Of a DNA stretch of 64,000 nucleotides, positions 17,695 to 27,913 are shown piece after piece. A program made the position numbers and the translations under genes. Under the pieces are notes generated by a model that was given only the letters and a program-made list of their open reading frames with translations, did not search any database and was not told the DNA's origin. This DNA comes from Roseovarius aestuarii (lineage in GTDB: Bacteria > Pseudomonadota > Alphaproteobacteria > Rhodobacterales > Rhodobacteraceae): contig NZ_JAIMIB010000005.1 of assembly GCF_019966515.1 (NCBI RefSeq), forward strand, positions 124,001-188,000, read 5' to 3'. Each line of letters starts with the position of its first letter. Position 1 is the stretch's first letter.

Positions 17695-18603
17695 TCAGGC
17701 CGCATCCAGCCCTGAACGTGCCTCTTCCATTATCCGCTTAGCTTCCGAGCCCTGAAGTTTCTGGATATCATCCTGATACTTCAGGATCGCGCCCAGCGTG
17801 TCGGCGATGACTTCGGGGCTGAGCGTGATCACATCAAGCGCCAGCAGGCATTTGGCCCAGTCGATGGTTTCGGCCACGCCGGGCTTCTTGAACAAATCCT
17901 CGGTACGCAGCCGCTGGACAAAGGCCACGACTTCTCGGCTAAGTGCCTCTGCCGCCTCTGGTGCGCGGGATTGCAGGATGTCGATCTCACGCTCGAAGCC
18001 CGGGTAATCCACCCAGTGATAGAGACAACGCCGTTTGAGTGCGTCATGCACCTCACGCGTGCGGTTCGAGGTGACGATCACGATCGGCGGCTCCGGTGCA
18101 GAAATCGTGCCAAGCTCGGGGATCGTCACCTGAAAATCGCTGAGTGCTTCCAGCAGGAAAGCCTCGAACGGCTCATCGGTGCGATCCAACTCGTCGATAA
18201 GCAGCACCGGCGCGCCGCCGGGTTGGGGCCGCATCGCCTGCAGAAGCGGACGTTCGATCAGGAACTCCTCGGTAAAAAGCTCGTCCTTCAGATGGGCCCG
18301 GTCAACACCGCCTGAAGCTTCAGCCGTACGAATCGCAATCATCTGTTCGGCGAAATTCCATTCATAGACGGCCGAGGAAGCATCAAGCCCCTCGTAACAT
18401 TGCAACCTGATCAACCTGCGGCCCAACCCGCTGGCCAGTGCCTTGGCAATTTCGGTCTTGCCGACGCCGGCCTCGCCTTCCAGAAACAGCGGCCGGCCTA
18501 AAGTCAGTGCCAAAAAAACCACCGTTCCCAAGGACCTGTCGCAGACATAGCCCTGCCCGCCCAGCATCACCTCAACCTCGCCAATCGAACCCGGTATATC
18601 CAT
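17695..18603 (-). CDS. coxD: MoxR-family AAA+ ATPase (CoxD-like)
   Basis: 302 residues from the ATG at 18603 (MDIPGSIGEVEVML), the usual MoxR start. The longer frame to 18681 is not family-like. Walker A is GEAGVGKT at residues 43-50, Walker B is VLLIDELDRTDE near 140, and sensor I is VTSNRTREV. MoxR ATPases act as chaperones for metal-enzyme assembly, usually together with a VWA protein. CoxD is the form in CO dehydrogenase clusters, and the neighbouring coxE-like gene supports that class. It heads the minus-strand cluster running through to 13542. Confidence 0.88.
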   Translation of the reverse strand: MDIPGSIGEVEVMLGGQGYVCDRSLGTVVFLALTLGRPLFLEGEAGVGKTEIAKALASGLGRRLIRLQCYEGLDASSAVYEWNFAEQMIAIRTAEASGGVDRAHLKDELFTEEFLIERPLLQAMRPQPGGAPVLLIDELDRTDEPFEAFLLEALSDFQVTIPELGTISAPEPPIVIVTSNRTREVHDALKRRCLYHWVDYPGFEREIDILQSRAPEAAEALSREVVAFVQRLRTEDLFKKPGVAETIDWAKCLLALDVITLSPEVIADTLGAILKYQDDIQKLQGSEAKRIMEEARSGLDAA

Positions 18604-18788
18604 CAAGCGTCTCCTCTTGCTGCAAGCACTGCATGGGGCCACCCGCGGCGTCAAGCACACCTCTGCTATTAGGCGACTCAAATCTGTCGGATTCCGCTTG
18701 GAATTTGCGTCAAATATCCGGATGATGGGGCGTGTTAATTGTCGACCAGCACGAGCGTGCCGGTTAAAGGTGACGAGGGCCTACTGAA

Positions 18789-19730
18789 ATGAAGGATGTA
18801 CCGGACGGGTACGAAACGCCGCTCAGAGATCTGGCATGGCACGACTGGCTGGAGAATCTGGAGCGGATCACGGACGACGACGGGTATACGGAACGTCTGG
18901 GCGGTCAGCATGCCGCCATTCTTGTCGAGGAAAAACCCACGCTCCTGGTCACCTTCGAAACCCACCAGACCATAAATGCGCAGTCCGAACTTGGCCATCC
19001 AATGGGCTGGGAAATGGTCAAGGCGTTGGGCTGGTCACATCTCTGCGTTGTCAGTGACGGAGACACCTGGTTTCGCGACAAACATGTCTATGGCTATTTC
19101 GACCGTCTGGTCGATGACGGGTTTTTGGAAGATTTCGATCAGGTCATATTCTACGGTGCTGGGCTCTGCGGCTATGCCGCTGCCGCCTTTTCAGTAGCGG
19201 CGCCCGGGGCACAGGTCCTGATATTGCAACCTCAGGCCACGCTTGATCCCGGTATGGCAGAGTGGGATCAACGGTTTCGCCAGATGCGCCGGGTTTCTTT
19301 CACCGACCGCTACGGTTATGCCCCTGACATGCTTGAGGCGGCAGATCAGGCATTTGTGCTCTACGATCCGGAAATTACCGAAGATGCGATGCATGCCGCC
19401 CTTTTCGCCCGCGCCAACGTCACCCGGTTTCGCATGCGGCATATGGGAGTGGAAATGGAACAATCGCTGATCCGCATGAATGTTCTTTTGCGGGTCATCG
19501 CCCAGCTCAGCGCGAGAAAACTCACCCGGCATCGGTTAGCACGGCTGTTTCGGGCGCGTCGTGATGACCCCGGCTATCAGTTTCGCCTGCTCAAGCGCCT
19601 TTCGACCGATAACCGGCCCTATCTGGTGATGCTTTTGGCCGGAAAGGTACTGGAGAAACGCGAAGCGCCAGCCTTTCGCAAAGCCTATTCGCGCGCCCGC
19701 AACAGGCTGGGCATCCACAGCACCGGATGA
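18789..19730 (+). CDS. Conserved protein with alpha/beta-hydrolase-like core, function unknown
   Basis: 313 residues. The central segment VIFYGAGLCGYAAAAF resembles the strand-elbow-helix of alpha/beta hydrolases, but the nucleophile position of the GxSxG pattern is not a serine; it reads G-A-G-L-C-G. The flanking pieces (HLCVVSDGDTWFR and VLILQPQATLDPGMAEWDQRF) repeat in related Rhodobacteraceae proteins as I recall, where the annotation varies and is sometimes phosphoadenosine phosphosulfate reductase. I see none of the reductase's PAPS-binding or catalytic Cys motifs, so I would not use that name. It is divergent from coxD and 65 bases before pyrC. Confidence 0.7.
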   Translation: MKDVPDGYETPLRDLAWHDWLENLERITDDDGYTERLGGQHAAILVEEKPTLLVTFETHQTINAQSELGHPMGWEMVKALGWSHLCVVSDGDTWFRDKHVYGYFDRLVDDGFLEDFDQVIFYGAGLCGYAAAAFSVAAPGAQVLILQPQATLDPGMAEWDQRFRQMRRVSFTDRYGYAPDMLEAADQAFVLYDPEITEDAMHAALFARANVTRFRMRHMGVEMEQSLIRMNVLLRVIAQLSARKLTRHRLARLFRARRDDPGYQFRLLKRLSTDNRPYLVMLLAGKVLEKREAPAFRKAYSRARNRLGIHSTG

Positions 19731-19795
19731 CTATCGCGGAAATTAACCTGCGAACATATCTGGCACGCCGGAACGCGATTGTGTAAGTCCGTGGC

Positions 19796-20836
19796 ATGAC
19801 CCAAAAACTGACCATTCGACGCCCCGATGACTGGCACCTGCACTTGCGGGATGGCGCCATGTTACGCGCGGTCCTGCCCGAAACAACCCGCCATTTCGCC
19901 CGGGCGATCATCATGCCCAATCTGGTGCCGCCGGTGGTGACCGGCGCTGAGGCGGCGGCCTACCGCGATCGTATCCTTGCCGCGCTGCCTAACGGGGACG
20001 ATTTCACGCCGCTCATGACCCTCTACCTGACTGAAGATACTGATCCCGAGGACGTGGCCGCCGCCCATGCCAGCGGGTTGATCTCGGCGGTCAAGCTTTA
20101 CCCCGCCGGGGCCACCACCAATTCGGCCAGCGGGGTGACGAACTTCGACAAGGTGCGAGCGGTGCTGGAACGTATGGCCGAAATCGGCCTGCCGCTTTGC
20201 GCCCACGGCGAGGTTACCGATGCCGAGGTGGATATTTTTGACCGCGAGGCCGTTTTCATCGACCGTGTGCTCGACCCCATTCGCCGCGCCACACCCGGGT
20301 TGCGCACGGTAATGGAACATATCACCACGCGCGACGGCGTGGACTATGCGTTGAGCCAGAACAATCTTGGCGCCACCATCACCACGCATCACCTGATCAT
20401 CAACCGCAACCACATCCTGGTGGGCGGGATCAAACCGCATTACTACTGCCTTCCTGTCGCTAAGCGCGAGGATCACCGGCTGGCCCTCCGCGCCGCCGCC
20501 ACCTCGGGCGATAAGCGCTTCTTTCTGGGCACCGACAGTGCCCCGCACACCGATGCGCTGAAAGAAAACGCCTGCGGCTGCGCTGGCTGCTTCACCGCCA
20601 CCAATACGATGTCGATCCTCGCCCATGTCTTCGAAGAAGAAAACGCGCTCGACCGGCTGGGGGCCTTCACCTCGCTCAACGGCCCCACCTTCTATGGCCT
20701 ATCGCCGAACGAAGACCACATCACCCTCACCAAGGGAGAGACGGTGCACTATCCTGATAAGATCGACACCGCTGACGGGCCGGTGACCGTGTTCGATCCG
20801 GGCATGGATCTGCACTGGCGCGTTGAGGGCGCCTGA
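19796..20836 (+). CDS. pyrC: Dihydroorotase (class II)
   Basis: 346 residues, the normal length for the E. coli-type enzyme. The metal-binding [10 protein letters not shown] motif is near residue 14, the carboxylated lysine is in [13 protein letters not shown] near residue 100, and GTDSAPH holds a catalytic Asp near residue 246. It closes carbamoyl-aspartate to dihydroorotate in pyrimidine synthesis. The next gene begins on the last base of its stop (TGATG), so the two are translationally coupled. pyrE follows 1 kb further on. Confidence 0.97.
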   Translation: MTQKLTIRRPDDWHLHLRDGAMLRAVLPETTRHFARAIIMPNLVPPVVTGAEAAAYRDRILAALPNGDDFTPLMTLYLTEDTDPEDVAAAHASGLISAVKLYPAGATTNSASGVTNFDKVRAVLERMAEIGLPLCAHGEVTDAEVDIFDREAVFIDRVLDPIRRATPGLRTVMEHITTRDGVDYALSQNNLGATITTHHLIINRNHILVGGIKPHYYCLPVAKREDHRLALRAAATSGDKRFFLGTDSAPHTDALKENACGCAGCFTATNTMSILAHVFEEENALDRLGAFTSLNGPTFYGLSPNEDHITLTKGETVHYPDKIDTADGPVTVFDPGMDLHWRVEGA

Positions 20837-21789
20837 TGTTCACTCGTGACGAGTTCAAAGCGGCACAGGACATAGTCTACACGCATCTTCAACCAACGCT
20901 ACAGCATAACTGGCCGCTCCTGGCGCAGGAACTTGGCTGTGATCTCTGGCTGAAACATGAAAACCAGACCCCGCTGGGCGCTTTCAAAGTACGTGGCGGA
21001 CTGGTTCATATGCGGCGACGCAAGAAAGCTGGCCTGCTGAACGGCGTCATCACCGCGTCGACTGGCAATCATGGTCAATCCATTCCCAATGCCGCGCAGC
21101 TGGAAGGTATCGCCGCCACGGTGGTGGTTCCGAAAAACAACTCACCCGGGAAAAACGCCGCGATGCGGGCGCTTGGTGCCCGACTGTTGGAGGTGGGGGA
21201 CGATTTCATTGATGCCGTGACCTTTGCCCGACAATTGGCCACCGATGAAGGCCTCGATATGATCCCCAGCTTTCACCGTGATCTGGTCACCGGCGTCGCC
21301 ACCTATGCGCATGAGCTGTTTTCTGCAGCAGGCGAGCTGGACGTGATTTACGTGCCCATCGGTCTGGGCTCTGGCATCTGCGGTGTGATGGGCATGCGTG
21401 ATATGCTGGGGCTGAAAACCAAGGTCGTCGGCGTGGTGAGTCGCAGAGCTAACGCCTATGCGCTTTCTTTCGCCTCAGGGCATGCGGTGTCGACCAACAA
21501 GGCCGACACTTTCGCCGAAGGCATCGCCGTGCGCGAACCCAACCCCGAAGCAGTGGAACTAATCAATGCCGGGGTCGACCATATTGTCGAGGTCAGTGAC
21601 GATCAGATCAAAGCGGCCATGCGGCTGCTCTTTCGCGCCACCCACAATGTTGCCGAAGGGGCTGGTGCTGCGGCGCTGGCCGCTATCATGACCGAACATC
21701 AGGGCCTTCGCGGCAAACGTGTCGGTGCCGTGCTGAGCGGCGGCAATATCGACGCCGGGAAATTTGCAGAAATTCTGAGCACAGGCTGA
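20836..21789 (+). CDS. PLP-dependent threonine/serine dehydratase-like enzyme (EutB type)
   Basis: 317 residues with no C-terminal regulatory (ACT) domain. The PLP lysine is in [10 protein letters not shown] near residue 52. STGNHGQS is the phosphate/carboxylate-binding loop, IGLGSGICG the glycine-rich PLP-phosphate loop, and VLSGGNID the C-terminal serine/glycine motif. All place it in fold-type II dehydratases. EutB of ectoine breakdown belongs to this group, but no other ectoine genes are here, so threonine/serine or hydroxy-ectoine intermediates are all possible substrates. It is coupled to pyrC by a one-base overlap and lies 70 bases before pyrE. A metabolic link with pyrimidine synthesis is not obvious. 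Confidence 0.85.
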   Translation: MFTRDEFKAAQDIVYTHLQPTLQHNWPLLAQELGCDLWLKHENQTPLGAFKVRGGLVHMRRRKKAGLLNGVITASTGNHGQSIPNAAQLEGIAATVVVPKNNSPGKNAAMRALGARLLEVGDDFIDAVTFARQLATDEGLDMIPSFHRDLVTGVATYAHELFSAAGELDVIYVPIGLGSGICGVMGMRDMLGLKTKVVGVVSRRANAYALSFASGHAVSTNKADTFAEGIAVREPNPEAVELINAGVDHIVEVSDDQIKAAMRLLFRATHNVAEGAGAAALAAIMTEHQGLRGKRVGAVLSGGNIDAGKFAEILSTG

Positions 21790-21859
21790 ACCGCTCTGGC
21801 CCCGCCACTGCCGTCGCGTTAGAAAGCGGCGACTGAATCACCCGAAGGAACCCGGCCAG

Positions 21860-22537
21860 ATGATCCCCTCTTCCTATCCCCCGGCAGAAGAAATCGCCCG
21901 GCTGACCGCCCGGATTCTGTTGGAAATCGAGGCTGTGCATTTCAACGCGGACGAACCCTTTACCCTGGCCAGTGGCCTGCCCAGCCCGACCTACATCGAC
22001 TGCCGAAAGCTGATCAGCTTCCCGCGTATCCGGTCGACCCTGATGGATTTCCTGACCGTCACCGTCATGCGTAACGCGGGTTTTGAGGCGTTCGACAATA
22101 TCGCCGGGGGCGAGACCGCGGGCATCCCCTTTGCCGCGCTGGTGGCCGAACGCATGGCCCTGCCGATGACCTATGTGCGCAAGAAACCCAAAGGCTACGG
22201 CCGCAACGCCCGGATCGAGGGCGCGATGTCCGAGGGCGAGCGCGTGCTGCTGGTCGAGGACCTGACCACCGATGGCGGCTCCAAGCTCAGCTTTGTCGAT
22301 GCCATCCGCGAAACCGGTGCCACCTGCGGCCACACGGCGGTGATCTTCTACTACGACATCTTTCCCGAGACCCGCAAAACCCTCGGCGATCACGGCGTCA
22401 CCCTGCACCATCTCTGCACCTGGTGGGACGTGCTGGCCGAGGCCCGCGCCCAGGGCGAAATCGCCACGGCAACACTGGACGGGGTCGAAGCCTTTCTAAA
22501 CGATCCTCGTAAGTGGCAGGAAGACAACAAGAAATAA
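21860..22537 (+). CDS. pyrE: Orotate phosphoribosyltransferase
   Basis: 225 residues. The PRPP-binding motif [14 protein letters not shown] near residue 132 is intact, and [18 protein letters not shown] near the N-terminus is the usual OPRT substrate loop. It joins orotate to PRPP to form OMP, two steps after the pyrC product. A GAAGGA lies just upstream of the ATG at 21860. A hairpin with a short T-run follows about 100 bases after the stop. Confidence 0.96.
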   Translation: MIPSSYPPAEEIARLTARILLEIEAVHFNADEPFTLASGLPSPTYIDCRKLISFPRIRSTLMDFLTVTVMRNAGFEAFDNIAGGETAGIPFAALVAERMALPMTYVRKKPKGYGRNARIEGAMSEGERVLLVEDLTTDGGSKLSFVDAIRETGATCGHTAVIFYYDIFPETRKTLGDHGVTLHHLCTWWDVLAEARAQGEIATATLDGVEAFLNDPRKWQEDNKK

Positions 22538-22634
22538 ATTCCGCTGTGGATAAAGCCCGTTTCGGCGGATCGAATCGATCATTCGATACTCTATGTAGAC
22601 AATATGTGCCCTTCTGATACACTATGTGGAAGAC

Positions 22635-22655
22635 CCCTGCGGGCAACAGGGTTTT
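22635..22655 (+). terminator. Hairpin with T-run between pyrE and dnaB
   Basis: CCCTG (22635-22639) pairs with CAGGG (22647-22651) across a 7-base loop and is followed by TTTT. The short stem makes it a moderate candidate for ending the pyrC-pyrE transcript. It lies about 110 bases before the proposed dnaB start. Confidence 0.45.
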
Positions 22656-22766
22656 ACACCGATTTATCCCGGCGAATATCCACAATTCTGTCCATATAGA
22701 GCCTCCCCTTGTGTTGCGCTAGAACGCTCCCGGGGGACAATAATAATAAAGTTGAGGGAGTGGGAC

Positions 22767-24257
22767 GTGAACGAGATCACCAGTTTCAATGCCGCCGGCA
22801 CCGAAGTCGAGAGCGCGGAAACCATGCCGCATTCCATCGAGGCCGAACAGCAGCTTCTGGGCGCGATCCTGACCAATAACGATGTCTATGACCGGATCGC
22901 CTCGATCATCAGCGCGCAGCATTTCTACGACCCCGTCCACGCTCGTATTTTCGACGTGGCCTCCGCTCGCATTGCCAAGAACAACCTGGCGTCCCCGGTC
23001 ACGCTCAAGGCGTTTCTCGAAGACGATGACGGCCTGAAAGAACTTGGTGGCCCCGCCTATCTCGCCCGGCTTGCCGGTGCTGCGATCAGTGCCTTCGCGG
23101 TGCGCGATTACGCCCAGATGATCTATGATCTGGCGATCCGCCGCGAATTGATCGGGCTGGGGCAGGAAATTGCCGGAAAGGCAGCCAGCGTCGATGTCGA
23201 AAGCGAGCCCAAAGATCAGATCGTAGAGGCCGAACAGCGCCTCTATAACCTTGCCGAGCAGGGCCAGGCCGATAGCGGCTTTCAGTCATTCCTGAAAGCC
23301 GTCACCGACGCCGTGAACGTGGCGAACGCCGCTTACATGCGCGAAGGCGGCCTGGCTGGTATCGCCACCGATCTTGTCGACATGGACAAGATGCTGGGCG
23401 GCCTGCACAAATCCGACCTGCTGATCCTGGCCGGACGCCCCTCGATGGGGAAAACCTCGCTGGCGACCAATATCGCCTTCAACGTCGCTAAAGCTTATAA
23501 ACGCGGCAAGCTACCGGACGGCACCGAGGGCGCGGTGGACGGCGGCGTCGTTGGCTTCTTCAGCCTTGAAATGAGCGCCGAGCAACTAGCGGGGCGGATT
23601 CTGGCGGAAGCGTCTGAGATTTCGTCGCACAAGATTCGTCAGGGCGATATGGATGAGGCCGAATTCCGCCGCTTTGTCGACGCCGCCAAGGAGCTAGAAG
23701 CCTGCCCGCTGTTTATCGACGACACCGCCGCCATCCCAATCTCGCAGCTTGCCGCCCGCGCCCGGCGGCTGAAACGCACCCACGGGCTGGACCTGCTGAT
23801 TGTTGACTACCTGCAACTGGTGCGCGGCATGTCCGACAACCGTGTCCAGGAAATCGGCGAGATCTCGATGGGCCTCAAGGCCATCGCCAAGGAACTCAAC
23901 ATTCCGGTCATCGCCCTGTCACAGCTTTCACGTCAGGTCGAAAGCCGCGATGACAAGCGTCCGCAACTCAGCGATCTGCGTGAATCCGGCTCGATCGAAC
24001 AGGATGCCGATGTGGTGATGTTCGTCTTCCGCGAGGAATACTATGTCGAACGCGAGAAACCCTCGGATGAAAGGCTCGAAGAGGTCGCAGAATGGCAAGA
24101 GCGCATGTCGCGCCTGCATGGTAAGGCCGAGGTAATCATCGGCAAGCAACGCCACGGGCCGATCGGCACGGTTGAACTCAGTTTTGAGGCGCAGTTCACC
24201 CGATTTGGCAACCTGGTAAAACCCTGGCAGCAAAACAGCGCGGACCAGAGTTTCTGA
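22767..24257 (+). CDS. dnaB: Replicative DNA helicase DnaB
   Basis: 496 residues from the GTG at 22767, chosen because GAGGGAG is just upstream and the sequence after it leads straight into the N-terminal domain (MPHSIEAEQQLLGAIL). The frame is open back to 22626, but that sequence is not DnaB-like. Walker A is AGRPSMGKTS near residue 226, Walker B is DLLIVDYLQLV, and SQLSRQVE...SDLRESGSIEQDAD near residue 400 is the DnaB arginine-finger/sensor region. DnaB unwinds the replication fork and loads primase. No intein is present. Confidence 0.97.
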   Translation: MNEITSFNAAGTEVESAETMPHSIEAEQQLLGAILTNNDVYDRIASIISAQHFYDPVHARIFDVASARIAKNNLASPVTLKAFLEDDDGLKELGGPAYLARLAGAAISAFAVRDYAQMIYDLAIRRELIGLGQEIAGKAASVDVESEPKDQIVEAEQRLYNLAEQGQADSGFQSFLKAVTDAVNVANAAYMREGGLAGIATDLVDMDKMLGGLHKSDLLILAGRPSMGKTSLATNIAFNVAKAYKRGKLPDGTEGAVDGGVVGFFSLEMSAEQLAGRILAEASEISSHKIRQGDMDEAEFRRFVDAAKELEACPLFIDDTAAIPISQLAARARRLKRTHGLDLLIVDYLQLVRGMSDNRVQEIGEISMGLKAIAKELNIPVIALSQLSRQVESRDDKRPQLSDLRESGSIEQDADVVMFVFREEYYVEREKPSDERLEEVAEWQERMSRLHGKAEVIIGKQRHGPIGTVELSFEAQFTRFGNLVKPWQQNSADQSF

Positions 24258-24317
24258 CGAGGCATTCACGAGCCCAGCATCTCCTTGTGGCTGTAAATAT
24301 AGACCGCCGATTTCACA

Positions 24318-24345
24318 GAAAATCCACTCGATTTTAGAGATTTTC
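24318..24345 (+). terminator. Inverted repeat after dnaB
   Basis: GAAAATC (24318-24324) and GATTTTC (24339-24345) are perfect complements around a 14-base loop. It is 60 bases after dnaB and about 125 before the kinase start. The AT-rich stem makes a strong terminator unlikely; it could also be an operator. Confidence 0.3.
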
Positions 24346-24469
24346 GGCCTGCGGGTTCGCGCCCGTGTTAACCGAAATTTCATGTTTGCGAGGCACTTCT
24401 GCAAGCGGTCGTGCTGTTAAGACGATCTGCGTCAATAACTCCAAGCGGGAGCGCACATTGGATTCCAGC

Positions 24470-26272
24470 ATGGCCGCGAAATTTACCCATAATGATGAGA
24501 TTGAGACCGAACGTTCAGCGATTGCACGCATGAGCAAGCTCAGCGCGGTCCATTGGATCGCCGTCATTCTGTCGCTTATGCTGACCTTAGGTGCCTCGTA
24601 TTTCGCCAGCGAGCAGGTTTCCACAGAAGCGGCCAACCGGTTCGAGCGTTATGCCAATCACGTTGTCGAGCTGGTGCAGGAACGGTTGGCCAAATATGAA
24701 GATGCGCTTGCGTCCGGGGTTGCAGCGGTCCATGCGGCGGGCGGCGATATGACTCACGAGCAATGGCACGCGTTCACTGCCGAACTTCAGATCGAGACAA
24801 AATATCCAGGCATCAACGGTATGGGCATCATCTACAAAGTCCCGCGCGAAAGGGCCGATGAACATATCGCAGGACAACAAAGAAACCAGCCCGGCTTCCA
24901 GATATACCCCGAACATAGCGGCGATACCCTCTATCCGATAACGTACATCGAACCCGCAGGGGAAAATTCCGCAGCACTTGGGCTGGACATGGCGCATGAG
25001 GCCAACCGGTATTCAGCCCTGCTGCAGTCGCGAGACAACGGTCAGCCACAGATAACCGGCCCCATCGTGCTGGTGCAGGATGCGCAAAAGACACCCGGTT
25101 TTCTATTCTTCACACCATTTTATGCTGGAAACCGCTCCGAGTCGGTGGCCGAGCGGCGGGAGAACTTTGTCGGGATGGTCTATGCACCGTTTATCTTCAA
25201 CAGGTTGATCAAAGGGCTTCGTGGCCGGGACAATGAGCTGGTTCGCTTTTCAATAAGGGACAACAAAACGATCCTCTATGACGAGCGCAATATGGATAAC
25301 GACGCGTTCGAACCGGAATTCAAGTCTACCCATGAGATCAATGTTCACGGACGCAAGTGGACGTTCGATATCTGGGGGACGCCGGAATTTCAGGTAAGCA
25401 GCCGCAGCAACGAGGCAATCATGATCCTGCTGGGGGGCCTTATCATTGATGCCTTGCTGCTCAGCCTCTTCATCCTATTAACGCGCTCCAACCGACGTGC
25501 GCTGCGTTTCGCTGACCAGATGACGTTCGAGGCGAGACATCGCGCAGATTCCTTGCAGCGGTCGAACGAAGACCTGGAACGCTTTGCCTTCGTGGCGTCA
25601 CATGACCTCAAGACACCGCTGCGCGGCATTGGATACCTCTCGGAATGCATCCGCGACGATCTCGATAATATGCGCGAGGATTGTAAGGATAACGAGCTGT
25701 TCGACAACCTCGAGATGCTGGAAGATCAGGTAAAACGGATGGATAACCTGATTACCGGTATCCTCAAATATTCAAGTATCTACTCCGATTCGGTCTCACC
25801 GGAACTCGTCGATACCGCCTTGCTCGTATCCTCCATCTGTGCCTCTGTCGGCTTGCGCCCGGATCAGTACAAATTGACCGGCGATCTGATCGAATTCAAA
25901 ACCGATGTCATCCGATTTGAGCAGGTGCTGCTGAACCTGATTGGAAATGCACACAAGTATCACACCGACCCGTACAGCCTTCAGCTGGATGTCAACATCG
26001 AAGACAAGGGCGAAAAGTTGGTCGTCACGGTTGCCGATAACGGCCCTGGTATCGACCCAAGGTATCACGACAGGATTTTCGAGATGTTCCAGACACTGCA
26101 ACCCTCAAAATCGGTTGACAGCACCGGCATCGGTCTGGCGATCGTCAAAAAGACGATCACCCATTATGGCGGGAAAATACGGCTGGACAGCCAACCGGGC
26201 AACGGAAGCCGCTTTACTTTCGACTGGCCAAAAAGGCTGGACGCTGATTCGGAAATGAGGGTAGCGGCATGA
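24470..26272 (+). CDS. CHASE-domain sensor histidine kinase
   Basis: 600 residues from the ATG at 24470. TTG 24458, better placed after GCGGGA, is an alternative start. A membrane segment (about 21-40) precedes a periplasmic CHASE domain (about 60-300; the pattern YPGINGMGIIYKVPRE is typical). A second membrane helix follows at about 318-340. The kinase part has the H-box FVASHDLKTPLRGI near residue 397, then an N-box NLIGNAHKYH, VADNGPGID and GIGLAIVKK. CHASE domains sense small extracellular ligands such as cytokinin-like molecules; the ligand here is unknown. The stop overlaps the next gene (a lone receiver) by ATGA, so the two form a signalling pair. Confidence 0.93.
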   Translation: MAAKFTHNDEIETERSAIARMSKLSAVHWIAVILSLMLTLGASYFASEQVSTEAANRFERYANHVVELVQERLAKYEDALASGVAAVHAAGGDMTHEQWHAFTAELQIETKYPGINGMGIIYKVPRERADEHIAGQQRNQPGFQIYPEHSGDTLYPITYIEPAGENSAALGLDMAHEANRYSALLQSRDNGQPQITGPIVLVQDAQKTPGFLFFTPFYAGNRSESVAERRENFVGMVYAPFIFNRLIKGLRGRDNELVRFSIRDNKTILYDERNMDNDAFEPEFKSTHEINVHGRKWTFDIWGTPEFQVSSRSNEAIMILLGGLIIDALLLSLFILLTRSNRRALRFADQMTFEARHRADSLQRSNEDLERFAFVASHDLKTPLRGIGYLSECIRDDLDNMREDCKDNELFDNLEMLEDQVKRMDNLITGILKYSSIYSDSVSPELVDTALLVSSICASVGLRPDQYKLTGDLIEFKTDVIRFEQVLLNLIGNAHKYHTDPYSLQLDVNIEDKGEKLVVTVADNGPGIDPRYHDRIFEMFQTLQPSKSVDSTGIGLAIVKKTITHYGGKIRLDSQPGNGSRFTFDWPKRLDADSEMRVAA

Positions 26273-26712
26273 GTGCTACAGCGACAACTGAATTACATTT
26301 GCTCCATGTCGAAGATAACGAACTGGATGCGATGGCGCTACGACGTGCATTTGGCAAGCTCGAAATCTCGCTGCCACTGGCACGGGCCAAGAATGGTGTA
26401 GAAGCTCTCGAAAAACTTCAGCAAAACGCCGGTGAACAACATCAAGGTGCACAGACGGTCATCTTGCTGGATATCAATATGCCACGGATGAATGGGCACG
26501 AGTTTCTGAAGGAATTGCGCGGCGATCCCACCTTGCGACACACACCTGTATTTGTGCTGACGACCTCGGACAGGCCGTCCGATATCCGCAAGGCTTACGA
26601 CAAAAACGTGGCTGGCTACATTGTCAAACCCGTCAGTTCCGGAAAATTTCTTGAGCGGATAAAACACTGGGCCGATTTTTTGTCCGTGATCGAACCGCCG
26701 GCGGCCGTTTGA
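26269..26712 (+). CDS. Single-domain response regulator (Rcp1-like)
   Basis: 147 residues, a receiver domain only. Asp68 in ILLDINMPRMNG is the phosphorylation site, VEDNELD near residue 14 is the acidic pocket, the switch Thr is in VLTTSDRP, and the lysine is in IVKPVSS. No output domain is present. Such short regulators with the HVEDNELD start often accept phosphate from phytochrome- or CHASE-type kinases and pass it on or act by protein contact. The four-base overlap with the CHASE kinase makes that kinase the likely partner. Confidence 0.92.
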   Translation: MSATATTELHLLHVEDNELDAMALRRAFGKLEISLPLARAKNGVEALEKLQQNAGEQHQGAQTVILLDINMPRMNGHEFLKELRGDPTLRHTPVFVLTTSDRPSDIRKAYDKNVAGYIVKPVSSGKFLERIKHWADFLSVIEPPAAV

Positions 26713-26854
26713 TCACCCGCGTCGCCCCCACATTCCCTGTATCTTAGATCGGCCGAATGTCGCGGCAGCACCGTATCACGGCCCTATGCGGCTGCGCCCT
26801 TTCTGATACGGGCATGACAGACGCTCGCATTCCCACTTGACCCGACCGTCAGGC

Positions 26855-27913
26855 ATGTCAAAACCCCTTCTCATGGGAACTGCAACACTGACAATTGATC
26901 TGGGCGCCGTGGTCGCAAACTGGCAACAGCTCGACAAGCGCACAAGCGCCGAGACCGCCGGCGTGGTCAAGGCCGATGCCTATGGGCTTGGCGTGGAGCG
27001 CGTTGGTCGCGCCCTTGCGCGCGCTGGCGTGCGAAGCTTTTTCGTCGCCGCGGCCGAAGAAGGCGCGAGCTTGCGCGAAGCCCTGGGCCCTGGCCCGGTG
27101 ATCAATGTGTTTTCGGGCCATATGCGGGGCGATACCGACATGATCGCCGACATGGCCCTGACCCCGATGATCAACTCGCTCGAACAGCTTGTCCGCCATG
27201 TCGAGGCCCTGCCCGGTCATATGTTCGGCATCCAGCTTGATACCGGTATGAACCGCCTTGGGATGGAAGCCGCCGAATGGTCTGCGGTGCGCGACATTGC
27301 GCTTGAGCAGAGCCCGACCCTGATAATGAGCCATCCGGCCTGCGCCGACGAGCCGGACCATGCGATGAACGCACAACAACTGACCACGTTTCACGAGATG
27401 ACCGAGGGCATTGAGGCGCCGCGCAGCCTTGCCAATACCGGCGCCATCCTGTTGGGCGGCGATTATCATTTTGATCTGACACGCCCAGGCATCGGCCTTT
27501 ATGGCGGCCTGCCCTTTGCCGAGGCGTCGTCGGTTGCCAGCCTGAGCGTTCCGGTCATCCAATGCCGCGATCTGGTCGAGGGCGAAACGGTGGGCTATGG
27601 TAACAGCTTTATCACCACCCGCCCCAGCCGCATCGCTACCATCGCCGCAGGTTACGCCGATGGCGTCATCCGTGCCATGGGTCCGAAAGCGGTGCTCTAT
27701 GCCGACGATCAGGCCTGCCCGGTCGCGGGTCGCATTTCGATGGATTTGATCAGCGTCGACATAACCGATCTGGACGATCCAAACCCCAGAACACTCGATT
27801 TGCTTTGCCCCCATCAGAACATCGATACATTGGCCGAGGCCGCAGGTACGATTGGTTACGAAATCCTCACCTCGCTGGGCGCGCGCTACACCCGCCGTTA
27901 TATCGGCGGATGA
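26855..27913 (+). CDS. alr: Alanine racemase
   Basis: 352 residues from the ATG at 26855. TTG 26837 and ATG 26873 are alternatives. The PLP lysine is in [10 protein letters not shown] near residue 37, the carboxylate-site region [12 protein letters not shown] near residue 130, and the catalytic tyrosine is in TVGYGNSF near residue 248. It converts L-alanine to D-alanine for cell-wall synthesis. Its stop overlaps the mlaE start by ATGA, so it leads an envelope-related operon alr-mlaE-mlaF. Confidence 0.95.
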   Translation: MSKPLLMGTATLTIDLGAVVANWQQLDKRTSAETAGVVKADAYGLGVERVGRALARAGVRSFFVAAAEEGASLREALGPGPVINVFSGHMRGDTDMIADMALTPMINSLEQLVRHVEALPGHMFGIQLDTGMNRLGMEAAEWSAVRDIALEQSPTLIMSHPACADEPDHAMNAQQLTTFHEMTEGIEAPRSLANTGAILLGGDYHFDLTRPGIGLYGGLPFAEASSVASLSVPVIQCRDLVEGETVGYGNSFITTRPSRIATIAAGYADGVIRAMGPKAVLYADDQACPVAGRISMDLISVDITDLDDPNPRTLDLLCPHQNIDTLAEAAGTIGYEILTSLGARYTRRYIGG

